Source: CBFFRJ01 sp965644225 (GTDB lineage: Bacteria > Pseudomonadota > Gammaproteobacteria > Enterobacterales > Enterobacteriaceae). From it: a stretch of 46,332 nucleotides of DNA. Within the stretch, counting starts at the first letter, position 1. Each line of letters opens with the position of its first letter. Made by a program: the position numbers and the translations under genes. The notes under the pieces are model-generated. The model worked only from the letters and a program-made list of their open reading frames with translations. It made no database searches and was not told the origin of the DNA. Positions 33,208 to 41,017 of this stretch are shown piece after piece. The stretch spans positions 1 through 46,332 of the forward strand of contig NZ_CBFFRJ010000026.1 of NCBI RefSeq assembly GCF_965644225.1, read 5' to 3'.

Positions 33208-34518
33208 TCAATTGAGCTCGATCCGCTTGATATCGCCGATGATAAATATGTAGGCCACCAGACCAATCAACGCCGTTAAGCCTATGTAGATGAGCGCGTA
33301 AAAGAAGTTACCGGTTCCGGCAATAATAAAGCCAATAATTAATGGTGTAATGATCGACGCCATATTGGCACAGAAATTAAATATTCCGCCGGTCAGCCCC
33401 GCCATATTTTTTGGCGCGATGTCAGAAATTAATGTCCAGCCCAGCCCGACCATTCCCTGACCAAAGAAAGCAACCGACATAATGACGATGACCAGCGTAT
33501 TATTGGACACCCAGTTAGCGCTTATAATAAAGCTTGAGAGGAGCAATCCGCTAATGATCGGCAGTTTTCTGCTGATGTTTACCGAGGCGGTTTTTTTCAG
33601 CAGTTTATCGGATACCCAGCCGCCGAAAATGATGCCAATCGCGGCGGCGAGAAACGGCCAGGTGGCGAACAAACCCACATGAAGCCAGGGTAACTGGCGC
33701 TCCTGAGCCAGATACGTGGGGAACCAGGTCAGAAAGAAAACCAGTGTGGTATTGCCAGCATACTGCCCTAAACTTGCGCCGATGACCTGCCGACAACAGA
33801 GCAGACGTTTGGCATCGGACCAGTTAAAGGGAATATTTTGATTCGCGCTCTCTTTATTTCCAATGCCAATGTAATCCAGCTCTTCTTTATTTACGGTCGT
33901 AGATTCATGTGGCTCACGGTAATATTTCCACCACACGAAGGTGAATGCGATACCTAACCCGCCGGTAATGAAAAAGAGCGTTCTCCAGCCATGATGTTCG
34001 AGAATTAAAAATAACAGTGGGGAAAATGCAGCAAGGCCGATATATTCCCCAACGGTGTAGGTGGCGGTTGCACGGGCTCGCTCATGCTGGGGAAACCATG
34101 TCCCGACCACCCGGCTGTTGACCGGAAAACAGGGCGCTTCACTGATGCCCAGCCCTAAGCGAAAGAGCAGTAAGGATTTTAAACCCAGGGCAAAGCTCTG
34201 CATAAGGGTGAAGGTTGACCAGAAAAAGATGGCAAGGGCATAGGTTATTTTGTTGCCGAACCTGTCTAAAAACATGCCTCCGGGGATTTGCGCCAGAGCA
34301 TAGGTCCAGGCAAAAGCAGAGAAGACGATCCCCATCATTGCCGGATCAATATGCAGTTCGCTGGTCAATGCTGGCGCGACAATACCCAAAATGGTGCGGT
34401 CGAGATAATTAATCATTGTGCCAACAGATAATAACAATAAAATTACAATTCTCGCCCGGCTTCTTTTCCTCGTCGCGGTTAACGGCACGGTGCTTTCCTG
34501 ATTCGCAATTGTCCTCAT
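33208..34518 (-). CDS. MFS transporter, anion:cation symporter family (putative shikimate/quinate or organic-acid uptake)
   Basis: A 436-residue, 12-helix inner-membrane transporter of the ACS group of MFS proteins (relatives carry galactonate, glucarate, tartrate and similar anions). ACS signatures are the first-helix NYLDRTILGIVAPAL motif, GGMFLDRFGNK between helices 2 and 3, and the LFRLGLGISEAPCFPVNSRVVGTWFP segment. The ATG at 34518 follows AAGGA with 7-nt spacing; the GTG at 34524 is less likely. It is divergent from a LysR-type regulator across a 227-bp gap containing a long inverted repeat. Given the neighbouring quinate/shikimate enzymes, a hydroxylated cyclic acid is a reasonable substrate guess, but nothing in the sequence proves it. 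Confidence 0.85.
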   Translation of the reverse strand: MRTIANQESTVPLTATRKRSRARIVILLLLSVGTMINYLDRTILGIVAPALTSELHIDPAMMGIVFSAFAWTYALAQIPGGMFLDRFGNKITYALAIFFWSTFTLMQSFALGLKSLLLFRLGLGISEAPCFPVNSRVVGTWFPQHERARATATYTVGEYIGLAAFSPLLFLILEHHGWRTLFFITGGLGIAFTFVWWKYYREPHESTTVNKEELDYIGIGNKESANQNIPFNWSDAKRLLCCRQVIGASLGQYAGNTTLVFFLTWFPTYLAQERQLPWLHVGLFATWPFLAAAIGIIFGGWVSDKLLKKTASVNISRKLPIISGLLLSSFIISANWVSNNTLVIVIMSVAFFGQGMVGLGWTLISDIAPKNMAGLTGGIFNFCANMASIITPLIIGFIIAGTGNFFYALIYIGLTALIGLVAYIFIIGDIKRIELN

Positions 34519-34542
34519 GTGCACATCCTTTAAAGTTTAAAA

Positions 34543-34574
34543 TATTTTTGCATATATCTGTATATGCAAAAATA
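34543..34574. promoter_or_regulatory. Perfect inverted repeat in the MFS/lysR divergent promoter region
   Basis: Arms TATTTTTGCATATA (34543-34556) and TATATGCAAAAATA (34561-34574) are perfect 14-bp inverted copies around TCTG, 25 bp upstream of the MFS start codon. This is a plausible operator for the adjacent LysR-type regulator; it includes the TTGCAT/ATGCAA half-sites also seen at 40723-40753. Confidence 0.6.
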
Positions 34575-34745
34575 CTTTCTGGATCCGCTGCTTCTCATAT
34601 TATGAACCGTTTTGTTACATACTGATCACAGTGCCCGGTAATATTTTGATGTTACACGGTTATTTTCGCTTTTATAACCGTTGGATATTTCCTTTATGCT
34701 ATATTTAATGCAGCGATTTTATCTTATATTATACGGTCAAAAATA

Positions 34746-35642
34746 ATGAACCTAAAGCAACTTTATTATTTTAAGCGACTCTCAGAAACCGAGCATTACA
34801 CTGAAGCCGCCTCCAGCCTTTTCATCACCCAACCTTCGCTAAGTCATGCTATCTCTGAGCTGGAGAAAGAGCTTGGCGTATCGTTGTTTGCCAGAAAGGG
34901 TCGCAATGTCGAGATCACGCAAAATGGGAAACGCTTTCTTCCCTATGTTGAAGATGCCCTGACGTCGTTAGAGAACGGGCGTATGACGTTGCAAAAAAGT
35001 GGAATGGATAGCAAAGAAAATATTCGCATTGCTTTTATCTATACCATGGGTGAATATGTTGTTCCGCAGCTAATTCATCAATATTCTGTAACGCCTTCCC
35101 GCCATAATGTAACCTTTTCTTTTACTCAGGGAACGTCACTGACGCTTTTACAGGAGTTAAAGTCAGGGCGTACCGATCTGGCTATTTGCTCTTATATTGC
35201 CGATGAGCCGGATATCGATTTTATCCCCATCATTCAGCAGGAGTTGGTTGTCGTCACGGCGAAGGAACATCCGCTCGCAAAATTATACAAAGATGATGTC
35301 GACCTTGTTGAAACTATTCATTACCCCTATATCTACTTTTCCGAAAATAGTGGCTTACGGCCTTTTATCGATAACGTATTTATTCAGCAGAAGCTGGTGC
35401 CGGATATTGCCTGCTATGTTGAAGAGGATACGGCGATGGCGGGACTGGTGAGCATTGATTACGGGATTGCCATCATGCCGCGAATTTCTGCACTCGCGAA
35501 CTACAATGTGCATATCCTGGCGATCAAAAACAAAATACCCCCCCGGTTTATCTATCTGGCGACCATGAAAGACAGGGTGCTTTCTCCTGCAATTCAGTCG
35601 TTTAAAAATTTTGTCATTGATGACAGCCAGAAGAAGCGTTAA
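34746..35642 (+). CDS. LysR-family transcriptional regulator of the island
   Basis: A 298-residue LysR-type regulator. The N-terminal winged helix-turn-helix spans residues 1-60 (LKQLYYFKRLSETEHYTEAASSLFITQPSLSHAISELEKELG), and the substrate-binding effector domain about 90-295. Closest in style to the CynR/GltC-like group. It is AT-rich compared with the core genes around it, consistent with separate origin. It is divergent from the MFS gene and converges on the aroD end of the catabolic operon, so it probably controls both units with a quinate/shikimate-pathway compound as effector; this is inference from position. Confidence 0.9.
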   Translation: MNLKQLYYFKRLSETEHYTEAASSLFITQPSLSHAISELEKELGVSLFARKGRNVEITQNGKRFLPYVEDALTSLENGRMTLQKSGMDSKENIRIAFIYTMGEYVVPQLIHQYSVTPSRHNVTFSFTQGTSLTLLQELKSGRTDLAICSYIADEPDIDFIPIIQQELVVVTAKEHPLAKLYKDDVDLVETIHYPYIYFSENSGLRPFIDNVFIQQKLVPDIACYVEEDTAMAGLVSIDYGIAIMPRISALANYNVHILAIKNKIPPRFIYLATMKDRVLSPAIQSFKNFVIDDSQKKR

Positions 35643-35644
35643 AT

Positions 35645-35675
35645 CAGTTGCCCGGAGCCTGGCTCCGGGCAACTG
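35645..35675. terminator. Bidirectional terminator between lysR and aroD
   Basis: A perfect 15-bp inverted repeat (CAGTTGCCCGGAGCC / GGCTCCGGGCAACTG) with a single central base lies between convergent genes and is followed by TTTCA. A strong GC-rich hairpin suited to termination in both directions. Confidence 0.85.
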
Positions 35676-35687
35676 TTTCACGGGTTA

Positions 35688-36455
35688 TCAGGACAGGATA
35701 TCCATCATTTCACGCAACTGAGTAATGGCTATCTGACCCGGCGCCGAGGCCTGACCTGCAGTACCGAATGTCATGGCTGAACCAAAAATTCGCCCCGTCA
35801 CACGGCTGACGCCGCCCAGTTTTGCCATCGACATGGTGATGACAGGGCGTGTTGCATAGTGCTCTTTCATTTTCAGAGTGGCGGACAGTAGCGTCAGCAC
35901 ATCACGCGGCGACTGCGGCATGACTGCAATTTTCGGCAGATCGGCACCGAGATCCTGCATACGGCGAAGGCGATAGACAATATCTTCCTCGGCAGGGGTT
36001 TTGTAGAAATCATGGTTACTCATGATAACTTTCACCCCGTTTGCATGAGCTGTATCGATCACCGTGCGGATCTGCGCTTCATCGTTGAACAGCTCAATAT
36101 CAATCAGATCGACCAGCCCACTCTGGGCGGCCTGACGATTGAGTGCAAAGTAGGCCTCGTCACTGATTTCCGTTTCGCCGCCTTCACGTTTGCTGCGGAA
36201 GGTAAACAACAGCGGGATATCTGCCAGCAACTGGCGAATTGCAGCCAGTGCCTGCTGAACCTGCCCTGCGTCTCTCACCTGAGTAAAATGGTCAACGCGC
36301 CACTCAATCAGATCGGCCCCGGCGCTGGTCAGCGAACGGGCATTGGTTTGCAAATCGTCGAGGGTTTTACCGATCAGCGGTACGCAGATCAGGGTTTTCC
36401 CCTCCTGGAAGGTAATATTTTTAACCGTTACTGTATTTATCATTTTGGTATCCAT
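35688..36455 (-). CDS. aroD: Type I 3-dehydroquinate dehydratase
   Basis: Interconverts 3-dehydroquinate and 3-dehydroshikimate through a Schiff base. The 255-residue protein is of the type I (AroD) class. Visible active-site residues are Glu51 in EWRVDHF, His148 in MSNHDFYKTP, the Schiff-base Lys175 in LPKIAVMPQS, Arg218 in GGVSRVTG, and Ser237/Gln241 in ASAPGQI. The start is ATG at 36455, or possibly the in-frame ATG at 36443, which has GGA at good spacing. It is the last gene of the island operon, 20 bp after the MFS gene. Being next to a YdiB-type dehydrogenase and transporters, it is probably a catabolic copy in addition to a housekeeping aroD elsewhere; that cannot be checked from this window. 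Confidence 0.93.
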   Translation of the reverse strand: MDTKMINTVTVKNITFQEGKTLICVPLIGKTLDDLQTNARSLTSAGADLIEWRVDHFTQVRDAGQVQQALAAIRQLLADIPLLFTFRSKREGGETEISDEAYFALNRQAAQSGLVDLIDIELFNDEAQIRTVIDTAHANGVKVIMSNHDFYKTPAEEDIVYRLRRMQDLGADLPKIAVMPQSPRDVLTLLSATLKMKEHYATRPVITMSMAKLGGVSRVTGRIFGSAMTFGTAGQASAPGQIAITQLREMMDILS

Positions 36456-36475
36456 AATTCTTTTTCGCTGAGCTT

Positions 36476-37690
36476 TCAGACGGTCGCCGTGACGCGCGCA
36501 GTTTTGCTGGCAGCATAAACCTGAAACTGACGATACCCGATGTACAGGGCGATCACAAAGCCGATGATGGCGATAATTAAATCAAACCACATGATGCTGG
36601 CGATGCTAATTTTCGACAGTTTTGCGGTAATCAATGGGATGGTGAAGCTGGCAATGCTACCGGCGGTGTAGAAGATCCCTGTGGCTTTGCCTTTCCCGTT
36701 CGGGAAGCTCATTGCCATAATGGTTGCCCCCAGTTGCAGCACGCCTCCCGCCGCCGAGAAACCAATGACAAATGCGAAACCGGTCACAATAAATGCAGTG
36801 GGATACAGGCAAACCACCAGTAATGAAACCATTGAAATACCGGTATAGATAACCATCGCCACGGCAGAATTGATGACGTTTTTCACAAAGGTTGCAGTGA
36901 AGAACACACAGGTCAGTGAACCCGCGGTGTAGATACTCAGCAATTTTATGGCTGATTCGTAGGGGATCCCGGCAACATACTGACCGTACTGCGCCAGCCA
37001 CTGGCTGACCAGATAAAAGGTCGCCATGCCAATATAACCATACAGCGTGAAGATCAGCATATCCAGGCTACTGGCATCAGACTTCTGCCCGGCGCTGACG
37101 GTGGATTTTTCGACGCTCTGCTTTGCTGCCCGGTGATCGGGGAAGGGCATTTTTATCAGATAGACAGCGCTGATTACGATCAGTATTGCCGCAATAATAA
37201 ATGACCAGCCAAACCACATATCGGCCCAAAGTAACAGACCGATGATAAAGGGCAGCAGGAATTGCCCGGCAGAGACAAAGGCCTTGATAAGTACATTGGC
37301 CCGGCTTGCCGAATTGGGGAATGCTTCCATTAACGCCGGATAGGTGCCGGAGTCGAGGAAGCTGTTCGCCATCCCACCGAGGATGCCAAAGAAGTAGGCG
37401 ATATAGATATTTTTGGTCAGCAGGATACCGAAGAAAAAGAGCAAATAACTCAGGATACCCAGATAGATAAAGGGCTTACGTCCGTAACGATCGGAGAGAA
37501 AACCCGTCACGATGGTGGCGAGTTTACCGATACCCAAAGACGAAATAACAATCGACACACCGGCCCTGTCCGTTCCCCACTGCTCCTGCAAATTCGCCAT
37601 ATTGAGGGTAATCAGCAGTACCCCCATGCCGTGGATCAGGTAGTTGAGATACAGCCCGGCCGCGGTCGGGATATATTTATTTTTCATCAT
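36476..37690 (-). CDS. MFS transporter, YdiN/YdiM-like
   Basis: A 404-residue, 12-helix inner-membrane MFS protein. Features are the N-terminal helix with NYLIHGMGVLLITLNMANLQEQWG, the GFLSDRYGRKPFIYLG motif A between helices 2 and 3, and a cytoplasmic central loop rich in lysine and serine at about residues 190-205. The overall style fits E. coli YdiN/YdiM, which in E. coli also neighbour ydiB and aroD. It is 8 bp downstream of the YdiB-like gene and 20 bp upstream of aroD. Likely role is uptake of quinate or shikimate, or export of an end product; the direction cannot be read from the sequence. Confidence 0.87.
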   Translation of the reverse strand: MMKNKYIPTAAGLYLNYLIHGMGVLLITLNMANLQEQWGTDRAGVSIVISSLGIGKLATIVTGFLSDRYGRKPFIYLGILSYLLFFFGILLTKNIYIAYFFGILGGMANSFLDSGTYPALMEAFPNSASRANVLIKAFVSAGQFLLPFIIGLLLWADMWFGWSFIIAAILIVISAVYLIKMPFPDHRAAKQSVEKSTVSAGQKSDASSLDMLIFTLYGYIGMATFYLVSQWLAQYGQYVAGIPYESAIKLLSIYTAGSLTCVFFTATFVKNVINSAVAMVIYTGISMVSLLVVCLYPTAFIVTGFAFVIGFSAAGGVLQLGATIMAMSFPNGKGKATGIFYTAGSIASFTIPLITAKLSKISIASIMWFDLIIAIIGFVIALYIGYRQFQVYAASKTARVTATV

Positions 37691-37698
37691 TTCGCCCC

Positions 37699-38562
37699 TT
37701 AAAAAAGGACATTCTTGACGTAATCCACCGGCATCTCTTTGCCTGTCCAGATTTCGAATGCTTTTGCGCCCTGCCAGAGCATCATTCCCAGGCCGTTCAG
37801 CGTGCGGCAGCCTTTCTTCTCAGCCACTTGCAGCAGGTGGGTTTTGCGCGGGTTGTAAATCACGTCAGAGACGATCAGGTCCGGGCGCAGGAAGCTGTCA
37901 TTCGGCAGCAGCATCTGGCCTTCAAAGGGTTTCATGCCGACACCGGTGGCATTGGTGAGGATCACGCTGCTGTCGATTTCCTGGCGCAGTTTGTCGTGGT
38001 CGGCAATATCAAACAGGTGGATTTCGCAGTTCGTGTTATTGCGGATCTTGGCGACGGTTTGCTCTGCGTTAGCGAAGAATTTATCTTTCTGGTTGAAGAT
38101 AGAGATCTCTTTCACACCATCCAGCGCAGCCTGCACACAAAGGGCTGTTGCTGCGCCGCCTGCGCCCAGTACGGTCATTTTTTTGCCGATGATATCAATG
38201 CCGTCTTCAGCAAGTGCGCGCATGTAGCCGGTGCCATCGGTAATGTGGCCGGTTAACACGCCGTTATCGTTAACAACGGTATTGACCGCGCCAACCAGTT
38301 CCGCCGCCGGGGACAGTTTGTCCAGATACTGGCAAATCGCGGTTTTGTTCGGCATGGAGACGTTAAAACCCCGTAGTTTCAGCGCGCGGAAGCCCTGGAC
38401 AACGTCTTTCAGCTCCTGGTTGTCCACTTCAAACGCCAGGTAGACATAATCCAGGCCCAGATGGGCGAAAGCTTCATTGTGCATGGTCGGCGACATGCTG
38501 TGACGAATCGGAGTAGCAATCAGTCCAATCAGCTCAGTGTGACCAGTAATACGTTCTGCCAT
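37699..38562 (-). CDS. Quinate/shikimate dehydrogenase, YdiB-type
   Basis: A 287-residue member of the shikimate dehydrogenase family, interconverting shikimate with 3-dehydroshikimate and, in YdiB enzymes, quinate with 3-dehydroquinate. The substrate-binding serines lie in PIRHSMSPTMHNEAF, catalytic Lys73 in NVSMPNK and Asp109 in TDGTGYMRA; the Rossmann loop is GAGGAATA (133-140). Where NADP-specific AroE enzymes have an NRT motif, this protein has FNQKDKFF, like YdiB FNRRDEFF, which suggests NAD use. The EVDN segment and the C-terminal LWTGKEMPVDYVKNV also match YdiB better than AroE. It lies between the enoate-reductase-like gene (45 bp) and the MFS gene (8 bp). The family is secure; quinate activity is likely but not proven. 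Confidence 0.9.
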   Translation of the reverse strand: MAERITGHTELIGLIATPIRHSMSPTMHNEAFAHLGLDYVYLAFEVDNQELKDVVQGFRALKLRGFNVSMPNKTAICQYLDKLSPAAELVGAVNTVVNDNGVLTGHITDGTGYMRALAEDGIDIIGKKMTVLGAGGAATALCVQAALDGVKEISIFNQKDKFFANAEQTVAKIRNNTNCEIHLFDIADHDKLRQEIDSSVILTNATGVGMKPFEGQMLLPNDSFLRPDLIVSDVIYNPRKTHLLQVAEKKGCRTLNGLGMMLWQGAKAFEIWTGKEMPVDYVKNVLF

Positions 38563-38607
38563 GATAAAGTCCTCAATTATTGGAAATGGAATTATTTTTC
38601 GTTGCCG

Positions 38608-40605
38608 TCAGCCCAGGACACCCATGTCCTGCAGGGATTCCAGCACGTTGCGCCCTTCGCGCACGCCATCGATAATGCGGCGCGCCATCACGCTATCGCC
38701 GATATTCATTACCGGGATCTGCCGGGTGCTGGCCCAGTGCTGGACTTCATCAAGGCCGTTTCTGTTGGCGCGCATTCCCAGGCATACAAAGCCGTAATCA
38801 AAGGGAATGTCATAAGCGCGGTCGGCTTTTTTGACGCTGAAATGGTCCGGATGGACGCTGACGAGTTGTGTTTGCATATGCTGTTCCACCTGGTGTTCAT
38901 CCAGCATGGCCAACATGGCGTTTTTGGTGATGATATCCAGATCGCGTCCCGGGGCATCCTGCATCTCAATCAGGGTGGTTCGGGCCCCGCGGCCGGAGAA
39001 ATATTCGATAACGTCCAGGCCTACTGCGCCGCCGCCCACCACGGCGATGCGCTTACCTTCGGCATCGGCAAACCGCGCAAGATGATGGATCATGCCGGTA
39101 ATGGAGAAGACATTGCCGCCTTCGACATCAATGCACTCCAGCAGGCCGCTAATCGGTGGTAACAGGGGAGTGGAACCGGTGGCATTAATGATCAGGTCAG
39201 GATGCAGTTCTGCGATCGTTTCAACACTGGCTTCCTGGCCTACCTGAAGGAGCAGGTTATTGAGGCCTGAGATACGGTTTTTCATAAACTGCGGGAAGTC
39301 AGCGATGCGCTTTTTCTCCGGCAGCAGCGATATTTCGCTGGCCAGGCCGCCAAGGCTGTTTCTTTTCTCCAGCAACCAGGTATGGCAACCCACTTCCGCA
39401 GCGGTGCAGGCCGCTTCCATCCCTGCGGTTCCGGCTCCAATCACCACGACACGGGTATCACGGTTAACTTTGCGCTGTTTGTAGGCATCGCCATGAATAA
39501 TGTCCGGGTTGATTGAGCAACGCAGGGGGCGAGAGCGGGCAATACGGTGATCGGCGCAGCCAATATTGCAGGAGATGCATTTACGCATCAGACGCTCGTT
39601 GCCCTGCTGCACTTTCTGTACCCATTCCGGCTCGGCAATCAGCCCGCGACCAATGGCGATAAGGTCGGCATCACCGCTGGCAATAATATCTTCGGCGACT
39701 TTTGGGGTGCGGATGTTGCCCGCGATCACGGTGGGTTTATTAAACTTCTCGCGCACGGCGCGGGAGAGGTACCTTTTCCAGCCATCCTCGAGAGACATCT
39801 GGTCAATTTGCAGATTGAGGCTGTCGTTTTGCGCGGCGGAAACGTTGAGGATGTCGACCTTATCCTGGCAGAGCGCAAGCATGCGCAAGGTATCATCCAG
39901 CGTATTCCCGCCTTTGAGGAAATCATCAGCGCTAAAACGCAGGCTGATGGGGAAGCGGGGGCCGACGCTGGCGCGCACTTTGTCCACCACCAGGCAGAGC
40001 ATTCTGGCGCGATTTTCGACGTCGCCGCCAAATTCGTCGGTTCGCTTATTGAACAGCGGGGACAAAAACTGGCTGATTAAATATGAGTGACCGGCATGAA
40101 TTTCCACGCAGTCAAAACCGGCTCGTTTGACGCGTTCAGCCGCTTCGCCAAATTTATCCACCGCATGATAAATTTCTTCCCGGGTCATTGCCCGTGGAAT
40201 ATTACCGTTCTTTTTCGACGGGGTTGTTGAGGAAGAGAGCGGCTGTTCGCCATTCAGGCGATAAGGATAAGCGGAAGCACCTGCATGGTTAAGTTGAATA
40301 GAGACACAGGCGCCATGTTTATGTAATGTTTCCGTTAATTTAAATAAGCCGGGAATATATTGATCGTTATCGATACGTAACTGTGTGGTGCCATTAGAGG
40401 CAAAAGGAAAATCGATGCAAATATTCTCAATTGTAATTAAGCCAGTACCCCCTTTTGCCCGCAGCTCGTAGTACTCAAGCTGTTCGCCGGAGACTTCACC
40501 GTTCAGGGTCGCCATGTTGGTGCCCATCGGCGGCATGATGATGCGGTTTTTCAGCGTCATACCGTTGATGGTAAGCGGGCTAAAAAGGTGTTGATAGTGG
40601 CTCAT
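38608..40605 (-). CDS. NADH:flavin oxidoreductase / 2-enoate or 2,4-dienoyl-CoA reductase-like iron-sulphur flavoenzyme
   Basis: A 665-residue protein with the FadH/2-enoate-reductase architecture: an N-terminal Old Yellow Enzyme TIM barrel binding FMN (residues 1-340), a [4Fe-4S] site with Cys343, Cys346, Cys350 and Cys363 (CISCNIGC...RPLRC), and a C-terminal FAD/NAD(P)H domain with VVVIGAGTAGMEAA (about 386-399) and VVGGGAVGLDVIEY. Tyr175 in HSYLISQF occupies the position of the FadH active-site tyrosine. The later FadH active-site histidine seems absent (the strand reads ILNVSAAQND), arguing against dienoyl-CoA as substrate. The ATG at 40605 has a GAGAGGA site; an in-frame ATG at 40728 would add 41 non-family residues. 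It is first in the operon with YdiB-type, MFS and AroD genes, so an enone or enoate from the shikimate pathway is a plausible substrate. Confidence 0.88.
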   Translation of the reverse strand: MSHYQHLFSPLTINGMTLKNRIIMPPMGTNMATLNGEVSGEQLEYYELRAKGGTGLITIENICIDFPFASNGTTQLRIDNDQYIPGLFKLTETLHKHGACVSIQLNHAGASAYPYRLNGEQPLSSSTTPSKKNGNIPRAMTREEIYHAVDKFGEAAERVKRAGFDCVEIHAGHSYLISQFLSPLFNKRTDEFGGDVENRARMLCLVVDKVRASVGPRFPISLRFSADDFLKGGNTLDDTLRMLALCQDKVDILNVSAAQNDSLNLQIDQMSLEDGWKRYLSRAVREKFNKPTVIAGNIRTPKVAEDIIASGDADLIAIGRGLIAEPEWVQKVQQGNERLMRKCISCNIGCADHRIARSRPLRCSINPDIIHGDAYKQRKVNRDTRVVVIGAGTAGMEAACTAAEVGCHTWLLEKRNSLGGLASEISLLPEKKRIADFPQFMKNRISGLNNLLLQVGQEASVETIAELHPDLIINATGSTPLLPPISGLLECIDVEGGNVFSITGMIHHLARFADAEGKRIAVVGGGAVGLDVIEYFSGRGARTTLIEMQDAPGRDLDIITKNAMLAMLDEHQVEQHMQTQLVSVHPDHFSVKKADRAYDIPFDYGFVCLGMRANRNGLDEVQHWASTRQIPVMNIGDSVMARRIIDGVREGRNVLESLQDMGVLG

Positions 40606-40722
40606 TGTTCCTCTCCACAGGATATCCCGAAGGCCGACATGCGGTACTTCTGATATATCCAAAATTAATATGTTTCTGCGGGAAAGATAACGAGGGGGAA
40701 GAGGGAAAAATAATGCTTTTTT

Positions 40723-40753
40723 TTGCATGAAACCATAGGGTCTTTCTATGCAA
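40723..40753 (-). promoter_or_regulatory. Split inverted repeat upstream of the enoate-reductase operon
   Basis: TTGCAT (40723-40728) and ATGCAA (40748-40753) are separated by 19 nt, 118 bp upstream of the chosen start codon. The same half-sites form the core of the 34543-34574 repeat, where the gap is 10 nt, a difference close to one helical turn. Candidate LysR-regulator site. Confidence 0.45.
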
Positions 40754-40929
40754 TTAACCGTTTTTTCACATGCTGGTATTTATATATTAAATAATTAATC
40801 CGTATTTTTACTTGTGCTGGCGAGTTGATACAAAAATGTCAGCGGTCAGGCGGGAATGAATGGCAAAACGGCGATAACTTATTTTTAGAAAATCAAATAT
40901 CCTTTCTTATGGTATGGATTAATGTCGAT

Positions 40930-40951
40930 AATTGTGATGTAGATCACTATT
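40930..40951. promoter_or_regulatory. Predicted CRP-binding site
   Basis: AATTGTGATGTAGATCACTA matches the symmetric CRP consensus (TGTGA-N6-TCACA) in nearly every conserved position. It lies in the 412-bp gap between leuD and the island operon, about 325 bp upstream of the operon's first start codon and 19 bp past the leu terminator. Carbon-source control of the island is the natural reading. The rest of this gap (40606-40930) is AT-rich leader with no convincing gene. Confidence 0.65.
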
Positions 40952-40971
40952 ATGCCGGGCGAAAATTAAAC

Positions 40972-40997
40972 AAAAATGCCCGGCGCTTTGGCCGGGC
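40972..40997 (-). terminator. leu operon intrinsic terminator
   Basis: On the minus strand GCCCGGC and GCCGGGC form a 7-bp stem with a 6-nt loop, followed by ATTTTTG, 20 bp after the leuD stop. It closes leuABCD and insulates it from the island. Confidence 0.9.
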
Positions 40998-41017
40998 AGA
41001 GATTATCAGGCGCGCAA

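Noticed and set aside
35688..38562. Treating aroD and the shikimate dehydrogenase as the housekeeping aromatic-pathway genes
   Set aside because: Their operon context with transporters and a reductase, and the YdiB-like cofactor loop, favour catabolic copies. Housekeeping copies would lie elsewhere, which this window cannot show.
40606..40728. N-terminal extension of the flavin reductase from ATG 40728
   Set aside because: The 41 added residues have no family counterpart, and a good GAGAGGA site precedes ATG 40605. The in-frame opening is probably chance in the leader.
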